Positions 1 through 7,021 of a stretch of DNA of 10,156 bases are shown piece after piece. The notes under the pieces were generated by a model. That model was not told the origin of the DNA, did no database searches, and saw only the letters and a list, made by a program, of their open reading frames with translations. The position numbers and the translations under genes are program-made. Source of the stretch: JAVEWJ01 sp034004605 (GTDB lineage: Bacteria; Patescibacteriota; Gracilibacteria; UBA1369; LOWO2-01-FULL-3); the NCBI GenBank assembly GCA_034004605.1, contig JAVEWJ010000008.1:1-10156 (forward strand). Direction: 5' to 3'. Each line of letters starts with the position of its first letter. Positions within the stretch are counted from its first letter, which is position 1.

Positions 1-1595
1 GATTTTGTAAGAGCTTCGTGGCCGAGTGTTGCTCCGATTGTGTATTCTCCGGTGAGGATAGTTGGAACAGGAAAAGCACCGTTGTTTAATTTTTTAGCAA
101 GATAGTTGGCTTCTTCTGTTGAAAATTTTCCAGTGATTTCTGCTGAACCATTGGGGATCTTTACTTGTACTGTTGGTGCGGAAATTTTATCTCCATCTAC
201 GAAAATCGCAATTTGTTTTCCAATGTTTTTACTGGTTAATTCTTCAAAAAGTTTTGCGCCTTCATCGTTGAACTGAATTGTAACGTATGGTTGAAGGTAA
301 TCGTTTATTTGAACATCAGCTCTTACAAAATGCTCTCCTGTAAGGCCTGTATCTTTCCATGGATCCGGAATTGTGGAGAAAGTGAGTGTTTCGTATTTGT
401 ATTGTGTTTCTTTTACGTCCTTCTCAATTTTATCGGCTTTGATTATGTGATAACCAAACTCTGTTTTTGTGATTTCGCTTAAATCTCCTTCGTTTTCGAG
501 GGCGAGAGCCACATTTCTGAAATCTGTTGTGTATGAATCTGATTTTGAAGCGGGTTCTTCGAGTTTTCCGCCGGTTTCTTTATTCGAACTGTCGTCCGAG
601 TACTCTTTTGCCATATCTTCGAATTTGGCCGGTGTTTCTTTGTTTGTGAGTTTTGCAAGTACTTCTTTTGCCAAGTCGTAGGCCTCTTCTTCGGTTCTTG
701 TAACCGATGCATCGGCTCTCTCGGCATCCTTCCATGAAAATAAAATGTGGCTTACGGATACCTCTTTCTCGTTTTTAACTTCCTCTTTTTCATCGATAAG
801 TTTTACAATTGCAAGACCTGTGTTTTCCACAAGTTGTCCGCTTGAATTATCGAGTGTGTAAGTACCTCCGGTTTCTACAAGCGACGTTGTGATCTGCTCT
901 TTTTCCAGCTTTTTAAGCGCCTCCGTGGTTGAATCCGGAATTTGGCTTTCGAATTTGAAATCCACTTTTTCGTAGTTTATTTTTCCCGGATTTGATTTCG
1001 ATTCTTCCTGCGCGATTATTGAGAAATTTTCAGAAGTGGTTTTTGCGAGTACAGCTTTTGCGTTTTCTTCGATTTTATCTTTTTCTTTTGGATCGAGAGA
1101 TTCTTTTTTCTCTTTAAACTCAAGTTGAACAATTTTTCCGAGAGTATCTTTTGCTTTTTCCAGACTTATTTTTTTCTTTTCGTCATCTGTTAGTTCTTCA
1201 ATTTTTTTGTCTAAATCTAAGTATTTTTTAACATCAGATTCTTCTATTGTAGTGTTTTCGGCAATTTCGATGATTATATGGGATTCTCCTCCTACGTCTG
1301 AAGTATAAATTTCAGGTTCATTTATACCGAGTTTATCTACCCTATCTTCAAAGGCTAATAGGGTTTCATCGATTTTTTCTTCCTTGTCTGTGGTTGCGAC
1401 TTTTCTGAGGTCTAGTTTGTAATCTAGTTGAAATCCTCCTTGTAAATCGAGACCAAGGTGGACTTTTTTCTTGAGAATAGCTTCCGGGGTGCCCGGCAAA
1501 ATTTTGCTTTGAAAGTTGTTTGGCGCATCAAACCATAGCAGAAAGAGCGTCATCACGATCAGAGCTAAAATTTTCCAACTTAAGTACTTTTTCAT
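1..1595 (-). CDS. secD: Protein translocase subunit SecD with embedded parvulin-type domain (partial, C-terminus off window)
   Basis: SecD is the membrane subunit that, with SecF, uses the proton gradient to help pull exported proteins out of the SecYEG channel. The 531 complete codons seen start at ATG 1595. Residues 9-22 form the first membrane segment. The SecD hallmark GLDLQGG is at 48-54, the RVDKLGINEP segment at 85-94, and GKIVQLEF at 153-160. Family similarity resumes at TGLTGEHFVRADV (416-428) and continues through the P1 head (IFVDGDKISAPTV, LNNGAFPVP) to TIGATLG close to the window edge, where the later membrane segments would follow. Between about 162 and 411 lies an insertion absent from ordinary SecD. 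It holds a parvulin domain (SHILF at 282-286, FGYHIIK at 380-386) and a weaker repeat before it. The gene starts 28 bases after the cupin gene. An AAGGA lies only two bases before the ATG, closer than normal. secF would be expected downstream, outside the window. The SecD call is very secure; the function of the insert is inferred. Confidence 0.95.
   Translation of the reverse strand, partial: MKKYLSWKILALIVMTLFLLWFDAPNNFQSKILPGTPEAILKKKVHLGLDLQGGFQLDYKLDLRKVATTDKEEKIDETLLAFEDRVDKLGINEPEIYTSDVGGESHIIIEIAENTTIEESDVKKYLDLDKKIEELTDDEKKKISLEKAKDTLGKIVQLEFKEKKESLDPKEKDKIEENAKAVLAKTTSENFSIIAQEESKSNPGKINYEKVDFKFESQIPDSTTEALKKLEKEQITTSLVETGGTYTLDNSSGQLVENTGLAIVKLIDEKEEVKNEKEVSVSHILFSWKDAERADASVTRTEEEAYDLAKEVLAKLTNKETPAKFEDMAKEYSDDSSNKETGGKLEEPASKSDSYTTDFRNVALALENEGDLSEITKTEFGYHIIKADKIEKDVKETQYKYETLTFSTIPDPWKDTGLTGEHFVRADVQINDYLQPYVTIQFNDEGAKLFEELTSKNIGKQIAIFVDGDKISAPTVQVKIPNGSAEITGKFSTEEANYLAKKLNNGAFPVPTILTGEYTIGATLGHEALTK
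426..761 (-). other. Parvulin (PpiC/PrsA/SurA-type) domain inside SecD
   Basis: This covers SecD residues about 279-390. Parvulins are peptidyl-prolyl cis/trans isomerases. Exported ones such as PrsA, SurA and PpiD act as folding chaperones outside the cytoplasmic membrane. The succession of family landmarks is complete: the first strand VSVSHILF (279-286), a helix with AYDLAKEVLAKL, then FEDMAKEYSDDSS, the glycine turn GGKL, an FRNVALAL helix, and the closing strand FGYHIIKADKI (380-390). It sits on the periplasmic (extracytoplasmic) side by SecD topology, where emerging substrates would meet it. Whether the isomerase site is active cannot be judged from sequence alone. Some SurA and PrsA family domains act as chaperones without needing isomerase activity. 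Confidence 0.88.
786..1136 (-). other. Second, degenerate parvulin-like unit inside SecD
   Basis: This covers SecD residues about 154-270, directly before the clear parvulin domain. It follows the same plan in weaker form: a strand IVQLEF (155-160), a helix with NAKAVLAK (178-185), FSIIAQEES (191-199, compare FEDMAKEYS in the next unit), a helix ending ALKKLEKEQIT, SLVET, and a closing strand LAIVKLID (261-268, compare FGYHIIKADKI). The conserved HIL of strand one and the GG turn are missing, so an isomerase site is unlikely. It may be a structural or substrate-binding repeat, as in SurA, where one parvulin domain is inactive. Homology to the following unit is inferred from this matching order of motifs. 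Confidence 0.5.
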
Positions 1596-1623
1596 TTTCC
1601 TTTTAGGTTAGTTTATTTTAAAT

Positions 1624-2028
1624 TTATTTAGTTGTTTGGTTGTGCAAAGAAAAATCAAGGTCGTCATCTCGACCTTTTCCTTCTCTTCCATAATCATCGT
1701 GCAATTTTACCACATCGTCAAGCTCGGAAGTGGATACTTCAAAAATTTTACTGTCTTCGAGGGCTTCCACTCTATGCAATGTGTTTGGAGGAATGTGAAA
1801 TTTTTCTCCCGGTTCAAGTATTTTTTCAAGTAGAGATTCGCGATCCTTTCCGTATGTAAGCCGGACTTTTCCGGTAAAAACGTATTGTGTTTCCGTTTTC
1901 TTTTCGTGATATTGAAGTGAATATCTGTGCCCTTTCATTATTTCGAGAATTTTTCCGGCATAACTTTCCGTGTTCGCAAACCAGATTTCTTTTCCCCAAG
2001 GCTTTAATTTGATTTGGATTTCCTCCAT
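1624..2028 (-). CDS. Cupin-fold mannose-6-phosphate isomerase-like protein (type II PMI domain alone)
   Basis: This is a 134-residue single-domain cupin resembling the C-terminal isomerase half of bifunctional type II PMI/GMP enzymes, which interconvert fructose-6-phosphate and mannose-6-phosphate. It opens with KPWGKEIWF (9-17). The first cupin motif is SLQYHEKKTET (37-47) with likely metal ligands H41 and E46. The classical second histidine of the HxH pair is lysine (K43). The second motif is EPGEKFHIPPNTLHRVE (72-88) with H85. The family ending DDYGRE is at 111-116, followed by a short acidic tail. It lies 11 bases after the guanylyltransferase gene, so isomerase and nucleotidyltransferase that are fused in many bacteria are separate but adjacent here. 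The start has no Shine-Dalgarno upstream; instead GGAGG lies inside the first three codons. It could also be a non-catalytic sugar-phosphate-binding cupin, but the neighbour favours an isomerase. Confidence 0.82.
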   Translation of the reverse strand: MEEIQIKLKPWGKEIWFANTESYAGKILEIMKGHRYSLQYHEKKTETQYVFTGKVRLTYGKDRESLLEKILEPGEKFHIPPNTLHRVEALEDSKIFEVSTSELDDVVKLHDDYGREGKGRDDDLDFSLHNQTTK

Positions 2029-2039
2029 AAAATGAGTAA

Positions 2040-3071
2040 TTATAAAATTTCTTTTATTTTTTTAACTTCTTCCATATCTCCAACGACAAGGCCGTTTGGA
2101 GTATCGATAACTACAGCGTTTTTGAGCCCGAGAACTCTCACGGGTTTGTTGCCGTAGGCGTAAATAAGGCAATTTTCGCTGGATAATGATTTTACGTCTC
2201 CTTTTTCAACATTCGCTTTTCCTTCTTCTTTAATGGCTTCGAAAATGGCTTTCCAGTTGCCGATATCCGACCATCCCATATCCGCTTTGATAATTCTTAT
2301 TTCACTTGGATTCACTTTTTCCATAATAGCATAATCTATCGAAATTTTCTCAAGTGTCGGATAGATTTCGTTTAAAACTTTTTCAGGATCGTCTCCTTCA
2401 AGGCCGTCTGCGATTTGCATAAGTTTTGCGTAGGTTTCGGGTTTCAGTTCTTTGTATTTTTCGAGTAGTTTTGAGGCTTTCCATACGTAATAACCTGTGT
2501 TCCAAAGGAAATTCCCTGATGCAACAAATTTTTTCGCGTTTTCGAGGTCCGGTTTTTCCACGAATCTTTTTATATTGAATACGTCTTTTGTGTCGGTTTC
2601 CGTGTCCAGTTCCACATATCCATAATTTGTATTCGGCTCTTTGGCTACCACTTCCACAATATTAAGTGTGTTTTCTTTCTCGGCGATTTCTTTTGCAAGG
2701 AGAATTTTTTTCTTAAATTCTTCTTTATCGGCAATGAGGTGATCTGCGTAAAAAATGGCCATTACTTCACCCGGAAATTGCTTTTCAATAGCGGAAGCGG
2801 CAAGGCCGATTGCGGAGGCGGTATCTCTGAGAGCCGGCTCAATAATAAGATTTTCTTGCGGGATATTCGGAGTGCATTCAAGAAGCAAGTCGATTTGGTC
2901 CTCAGTGAGCGAAACATAAATATCTTTCGGGTCTAAAAAGTCCAGTCTGTCGAGAGTTTCCTGTATTAGGTATTTATCGGATACTAGGCGCTGGTATTGT
3001 TTCGGACGGGATGCCGTGGAGAGTGGCCAAAGCCTTGTACCTCCGCCCCCGGCTAGGATGACTGCTTTCAT
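2040..3071 (-). CDS. manC: Mannose-1-phosphate guanylyltransferase (GDP-mannose pyrophosphorylase)
   Basis: This enzyme makes GDP-mannose from GTP and mannose-1-phosphate, the precursor for mannose, fucose and rhamnose-type sugars in surface glycans. The 343 residues form one nucleotidyltransferase domain plus a short C-terminal part, the usual size of single-function enzymes. The nucleotide-binding signature AGGGGTRLWPLS is at 7-18 with the lysine of RPKQ at 24. EPALRDTASAI is at 78-88; the family usually has N where D83 stands. YADH with metal-binding D110 is at 108-111. NYGYVE is at 149-154, FVEKP at 170-174, FLWNTGYYVW at 188-197, SIDYAIMEK at 244-252, and DMGWSDIGNW at 264-273. The isomerase half found in many ManC proteins is absent and is encoded by the next gene downstream. 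A possible promoter lies in the 69 bases upstream. The symbol is used for the function; some genomes call the single-function form manC1, rfbM or mpg. Confidence 0.92.
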   Translation of the reverse strand: MKAVILAGGGGTRLWPLSTASRPKQYQRLVSDKYLIQETLDRLDFLDPKDIYVSLTEDQIDLLLECTPNIPQENLIIEPALRDTASAIGLAASAIEKQFPGEVMAIFYADHLIADKEEFKKKILLAKEIAEKENTLNIVEVVAKEPNTNYGYVELDTETDTKDVFNIKRFVEKPDLENAKKFVASGNFLWNTGYYVWKASKLLEKYKELKPETYAKLMQIADGLEGDDPEKVLNEIYPTLEKISIDYAIMEKVNPSEIRIIKADMGWSDIGNWKAIFEAIKEEGKANVEKGDVKSLSSENCLIYAYGNKPVRVLGLKNAVVIDTPNGLVVGDMEEVKKIKEIL

Positions 3072-3140
3072 ATTTCTATATATTTAAAGTGGCAGGGATA
3101 TTAGCACGATTCATTTTTCTTTTAAATTGACAATTTTGGC
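3072..3140 (-). promoter_or_regulatory. Possible promoter for manC-cupin-secD
   Basis: In the 69 bases between gpmI and manC, the minus strand reads TGC TAATAT at 3098-3106, an extended -10-like element. TTTAAA at 3121-3126 lies 17 bases upstream of the -10 hexamer and matches TTGACA at four of six positions. Transcription would start near 3091, leaving a leader of about 20 bases before manC. No terminator hairpin is visible after gpmI, so read-through from upstream is also likely. Confidence 0.4.
3124..3136. repeat. 13-base palindrome AAATTGACAATTT by the putative manC promoter
   Basis: Two perfect six-base arms around one central base overlap the proposed -35 element at 3121-3126. The placement would suit a repressor operator. 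The site is short and A+T-rich, so chance occurrence is quite possible and no regulator is known. Confidence 0.3.
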
Positions 3141-4667
3141 TTATAGTTTTGTTAAGAGTGATTTTCCGGTCATTTCTTTTGGTTTCTTTATTTTCATAAT
3201 TTCCAGAATTGTAGGGGCGATATTGAAGAGGCCTTGATTTTTGCCTTTTTGGAGTGTGTGTTTTTCATTGGAAACAAGTATCAGGGAAACCGGATTAAGT
3301 GTGTGTGATGCGCAGTTGTCTCCGTTTTCGTATTTCATATATTCGGCATTTCCATGATCGGCGGTGATTAATATATGATAATTTTTTTCGAGGGCTTTTG
3401 GAACGATTTCAGCTAAGCATTTGTCGAGTACCTCAACGGCTTTTACTGTTGCCTCAAAATTTCCGCTATGGCCCACAAGATCTCCGTTTGCAAAATTCAG
3501 AAGAATGAAATCGTAGGATTTTTCTTCGAGATTTTTTACAAGGTGCTTTGTAATCTCAGGTGCGCTCATTTCGGGTTTTTGATCGTAGGATGGCACTTTG
3601 GGAGAAGGAATAAGTATTTGATCCTCCTTTTTGAATGGAGTTTTATTTTGTGAATTGAAGAAGAACGTAACATGAGCGTATTTTTCTGTTTCCGCTATTT
3701 TAAGCTGCGATTTTTTGGCTTTGGAAAGAGTTTCCGAGAGATTGTTTTTTACTTTGTTAGGTGGAAACAGAACGAGATCTTTTTTCGCGTATGGGCCGAA
3801 GGCGATGAAATGCTTATAGCTTGTAATCGGCCTTTCGAATTCTTTGAAATCCTTTTCCGTGAGCGCTTTTGTAAGTTGAAGGGCTCTATCCGATCTAAAA
3901 TTCGTGAAAATAACAAGGTCGTCTTTTTCGATTAGGCCTTCTTTGTCGAGCAAAATCGGTTTTATGTAGTAATCGGTTTTTGTGCCACGGCTGTATTCGT
4001 TTTGTATCGCTTCAACCGCATCCGTTTCTTTTTTTCCTTTGCCTTTTGTAATTAAATCGTATGCCTTTTGAGTTCTAGTGTAATTCGTATCTCTGTCCAT
4101 TGCATAAAATCTTCCCACTATGGTGGCAATTTTTCCGATTTTTGTTTTGTTTAACATATCGATATATCTAGTGGCGCATTTTTCTTCAACGTCGCGCCCA
4201 TCCGTGATCGCATGAATGAATATTTTTTTGATGCCGATCTTTTTTGCGTATTTCATAATTTCTATCATGTGATTTATGTGAGAGTGAACTCCCGCATCTG
4301 AAATCATACCTATGAGGTGAAGTTTTTTGTCTTTTTTGAGACAATATTTGAGTCCATTTTTTAAGATTTTTTTGTCGAAAGCTTTTTTTGATTTAAGCTC
4401 GCGATTAATTTCTTCAAGTGATTGATATACTATTTTTCCCGCTCCCATTGTGAAGTGGCCCACTTCAGATCCTCCCATAGTGTTTTTTGGGAGTCCCACA
4501 AAATTTCCGTGGGTGTTTAGTAGTGTTGTTGGAAATTTCTTCTTTAAGGAATTTAAAAATGGAGTTTTTGCTTTTTTTACCGCGTTGTATTTGTAGTTTT
4601 TTCCTTCACCGATGCCATCAAGAACGATGAGTAGTGTTTTGTTTTGTATAATTTTTTTAAACAGCAT
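3141..4667 (-). CDS. gpmI: 2,3-bisphosphoglycerate-independent phosphoglycerate mutase (iPGM)
   Basis: This cytoplasmic manganese enzyme of the alkaline phosphatase superfamily interconverts 3- and 2-phosphoglycerate in glycolysis. At 508 residues it has the normal length. All seven metal or nucleophile positions can be placed by family motifs: D17 (VLDGIG), the phosphoserine S67 (MGGSEVGH, where most members have MGNSEVGH), D396 and H400 (GDLVGH), D437 and H438 (TADHGN), and H455 (ASHTLNP). Substrate-binding motifs are also present: SDAGVHSH (123-130), DGRD (156-159), GRFYAMDRD (185-193), NFRSDRA (256-262), K329 in ETEKYAHVTFFF, and YDQKPEMSA (361-369). The product is unusually lysine-rich beside its neighbours. 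It lies 39 bases after the prepilin peptidase gene with no visible promoter between, so it is probably in the pyk-led transcript and thus linked with another lower-glycolysis gene. The start has no Shine-Dalgarno. Confidence 0.97.
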   Translation of the reverse strand: MLFKKIIQNKTLLIVLDGIGEGKNYKYNAVKKAKTPFLNSLKKKFPTTLLNTHGNFVGLPKNTMGGSEVGHFTMGAGKIVYQSLEEINRELKSKKAFDKKILKNGLKYCLKKDKKLHLIGMISDAGVHSHINHMIEIMKYAKKIGIKKIFIHAITDGRDVEEKCATRYIDMLNKTKIGKIATIVGRFYAMDRDTNYTRTQKAYDLITKGKGKKETDAVEAIQNEYSRGTKTDYYIKPILLDKEGLIEKDDLVIFTNFRSDRALQLTKALTEKDFKEFERPITSYKHFIAFGPYAKKDLVLFPPNKVKNNLSETLSKAKKSQLKIAETEKYAHVTFFFNSQNKTPFKKEDQILIPSPKVPSYDQKPEMSAPEITKHLVKNLEEKSYDFILLNFANGDLVGHSGNFEATVKAVEVLDKCLAEIVPKALEKNYHILITADHGNAEYMKYENGDNCASHTLNPVSLILVSNEKHTLQKGKNQGLFNIAPTILEIMKIKKPKEMTGKSLLTKL

Positions 4668-4706
4668 TTTGTGGCTTTTAAATTGGGTTGTGCAAATAAA
4701 TTGTTC

Positions 4707-5534
4707 TTAATAGAGAATCGTGTTCAAGTAGAAGTCGTAAATTTCGTTTCCGAGGAAAATCGTGAGAAGGATTCCACTTATTAAAAACGGAGCAAATGCG
4801 ATTTTGGTTTTTGATCCCGCTTTTCCGACAATAATCAAAATTACGCTTACTATAGCGCCGATTAGATATGCCAACATCAGAGCCATAAGCCCGAATTTTA
4901 CTCCGAAAAGTGCGCCAATGAGTATTCCCATGCGAAGATCTCCCCCTCCGATCCATGTGCCTCGCGAAATAATGATTTGTATTCCGAAAAATGCGAAGAA
5001 TGCGAGAGCTCCAATTACCATGTCCACAGTTCCCGGGGTGCCGATTATTATTGAATTAACGATTGCAATGGCGATGGCGGGAAGTGAAAACTGATCAGGG
5101 ATTTCTTGGTATAGTGTGTCGTAAAATAAAATGGCAACGAGGAATGAAAATAGTACCGCGTAAATCAGGAATTGTTCGAATATAAGCCAATCGATGGAAT
5201 AGTTTGTGAAAAATGCATTTACCGAAGCGCTTTGTACTATAAGAAAATTGAATTTTGTGAAGGCGAGAAGAAAAAGAAGGCCTGTAATAAGCTCGATTAG
5301 CACATAGCTTTTTGAAATTGTTTTTTTGCAATATGCGCATTTGCCTTTCAGGAATATAAAACTAAATACCGGAATTAAATGTTTTGCTTTGAGCTTTGTG
5401 TTGCAGTGCGGGCAAACCGACCTTGAAAGAAAAATCCCTTTTTTGTTTTCTCTCATCCTGTGAATGACCACGCTTAAAAAACTTCCTATCGCAGTGCCCA
5501 GAATGAAGATGAATGTAGCGAGAATGATTGTCAT
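4707..5534 (-). CDS. pilD: Prepilin peptidase / N-methyltransferase (type IV prepilin leader peptidase, A24 family)
   Basis: This polytopic membrane enzyme cuts the short leader of type IV prepilins or pseudopilins and, in bifunctional members, methylates the new N-terminus. The 275 residues carry both parts. The N-terminal part has GSFLSVVIHR (17-26) and a four-cysteine zinc-type motif, C41PHC44 and C66AYC69, typical of bifunctional enzymes. The peptidase part has the two catalytic aspartates: D139 in YDTLYQEIPD and D199 in GGGDLRMG. About eight hydrophobic membrane segments alternate with short loops. Its ATG overlaps the stop of the TPR gene by four bases (ATGA), so the two are almost certainly co-expressed. 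No pilin, PilB, PilC or PilM gene is in the window, so type IV pilus versus competence or secretion pseudopilus remains open. Known comE/comC and gspO genes belong to the same family. Confidence 0.95.
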   Translation of the reverse strand: MTIILATFIFILGTAIGSFLSVVIHRMRENKKGIFLSRSVCPHCNTKLKAKHLIPVFSFIFLKGKCAYCKKTISKSYVLIELITGLLFLLAFTKFNFLIVQSASVNAFFTNYSIDWLIFEQFLIYAVLFSFLVAILFYDTLYQEIPDQFSLPAIAIAIVNSIIIGTPGTVDMVIGALAFFAFFGIQIIISRGTWIGGGDLRMGILIGALFGVKFGLMALMLAYLIGAIVSVILIIVGKAGSKTKIAFAPFLISGILLTIFLGNEIYDFYLNTILY

Positions 5535-7021
5535 TGGTTTAAGAGGTTAACTTGATAATTGCTATTTGAAATTGATGCGTTTATTAAATTTAGCCTTTCT
5601 GTTGCTATCTTTGCGATTTGGCTGTGGTATCCCAAAATGTAGGCGGTGTTATAATATTCTTTTGCCATAAGTTTTTTGCCTTCAAGTTCGCTGATTTTTC
5701 CCATCACAAGGTAAATTTCCGGAATTGTTTGGTCCATTTCAAGAGCCTGTGTGATAAATTCTTTTGCGAGTTTTAGGCTTTTTGCTTCCACATAAATTTT
5801 TGAAATGAGTATGTAGGTGAGGGGATTTTCGGGGTGGTCTTTGTAGAGCTTTTCGGCGTATGCGTAGGCTTTTTTCGCGTTTCCAAGCTTTTCCAAATTC
5901 ATATTTATCAAGTTTTCGTAAACGGCAATACTTGTGTTTCCGTTTTTGTAGAGGCTTTCGTATTTTTCTTCCGCATTTTTAAAATCATCTCTGGCGCTGT
6001 ATATTTCAGCCATTTTAAGTTCAATGAGGTTTGTGTCTGGAAATTTTAAGGATTTGGCTTTTTGTAGATAGTAAAGAGCCTTTTCAAATTCGTTGTTTGC
6101 AAAATAGGAAATTCCAAGATAAAAATTTGTTTCCGGTTTTTCCGAGTCCAGTTCGCGGGCTTGCAGTAGGGCATCTATGGCGTCTGAAATTTTGCCGGAA
6201 CTTAAGTAACTGAATCCGAGAACAATCCATGCGTCTCTGTAATTGTTTTTTTCATTTACAATTGCAAATAGGGGAGCTATTACCGAGGCGCCTTCTCCGT
6301 TTTTACTTAAGGCGTAGAGATATTGGAGCTTTGCGTAAAGCGGATCATCGGGTACAAGAGATGCGTTTTCAAATGCTTTGACGAATATTTTGGATTTTTC
6401 TTTGAAGTTTTTGTCCAGGGAATCATTTTGGGCAAGTTCTTCGAATACATCTTTCGCTTCGCTTGGTTTTTCGTAGAGGATAAGCGTAATTGCTTGATAA
6501 TATCTTGCAGGTAAATATTCGCCGGGGATTTCCCAAATTAATGTTTTGGCTTCTTCTTTTTTTCCTTGATTTAAAAGTGAACGGGCGAGTCCGAGTTTTA
6601 TTTCATTTGAGTTTTTCGCTATTTCAAGGGCTTTTTTGAAATATATTTCGGCTTTATCAGCTTGATTGTTTTTCAAATAAGCCTCCGCCAGCCTTTTATT
6701 TGCTTCACTCGAATTTGGATTTTTTTCGCTTGCTTTGAGGTATTCTTCTATCGCGGAATTGAAATAGTAAAGCGAAAAAAGTCTGTCTCCTTCTTTGATA
6801 TGTTCCGCAAATGTTTTTGTATCTTCAAGTGTGATTTCTTCAATTGTGGTGTTCCCATCGGGATTTTCGATTGTGCTTGAATTTTCGTTTGTGTCTTCGA
6901 TGTTGTGAAGGTTTTCTGGCTCGTTAATAGGCTCGTTTGTTGTTTTATATTTGTTTGCGAAAAGGAAGGTTGTTCCGCAAATTATTACCGTCCAAAGTAT
7001 TGTGAGTGAATGTTTTTTCAT
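5531..7021 (-). CDS. Membrane-anchored TPR-repeat protein of unknown function
   Basis: This is a 496-residue protein that I cannot assign to a named family. Residues 7-22 are a hydrophobic N-terminal segment after MKKH, an uncleaved anchor or signal. C15 lies in VIICG, which does not fit a lipobox. Residues 28-70 are a linker rich in Asn, Glu and Thr. From about 75 to 480 there are tetratricopeptide repeats; the clearest are around 75-100 (FNSAIEEYLKASEKNP), 107-135 (ADKAEIYFKKALE), 265-293 (ISDAIDALLQARELD), 299-325 (FEKALYYLQKAKSL), 335-360, 383-400 and 419-460. Such arrays hold protein complexes together, here probably outside the cytoplasmic membrane. The gene overlaps ruvC upstream and pilD downstream by four bases each. 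The tie to pilD suggests a role in pilus or export machinery, as with PilF/PilW-type TPR proteins, but this rests on position only. Confidence 0.85.
   Translation of the reverse strand: MKKHSLTILWTVIICGTTFLFANKYKTTNEPINEPENLHNIEDTNENSSTIENPDGNTTIEEITLEDTKTFAEHIKEGDRLFSLYYFNSAIEEYLKASEKNPNSSEANKRLAEAYLKNNQADKAEIYFKKALEIAKNSNEIKLGLARSLLNQGKKEEAKTLIWEIPGEYLPARYYQAITLILYEKPSEAKDVFEELAQNDSLDKNFKEKSKIFVKAFENASLVPDDPLYAKLQYLYALSKNGEGASVIAPLFAIVNEKNNYRDAWIVLGFSYLSSGKISDAIDALLQARELDSEKPETNFYLGISYFANNEFEKALYYLQKAKSLKFPDTNLIELKMAEIYSARDDFKNAEEKYESLYKNGNTSIAVYENLINMNLEKLGNAKKAYAYAEKLYKDHPENPLTYILISKIYVEAKSLKLAKEFITQALEMDQTIPEIYLVMGKISELEGKKLMAKEYYNTAYILGYHSQIAKIATERLNLINASISNSNYQVNLLNQ

Noticed and set aside
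479..727. An 82-residue minus-strand open frame and a 70-residue plus-strand frame in the secD region
   Set aside because: Both are out of frame with, or antisense to, the continuous SecD frame, which has clear SecD and parvulin motifs throughout.
3127..3147. Perfect TTGACA on the plus strand as a promoter
   Set aside because: The nearest -10-like TATAGT is only nine bases away, nothing suitable sits at 16-18 bases, and no plus-strand gene follows.
4762..5094. Plus-strand open frame of 110 residues
   Set aside because: It lies wholly antisense to pilD, which has all catalytic residues. The Pro/Ile-rich translation mirrors membrane-segment codons.
6950..7021. Lipoprotein signal in the TPR protein (C15)
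   Set aside because: The residues before the cysteine are Val-Ile-Ile, without the small residue at -1 that a lipobox needs.
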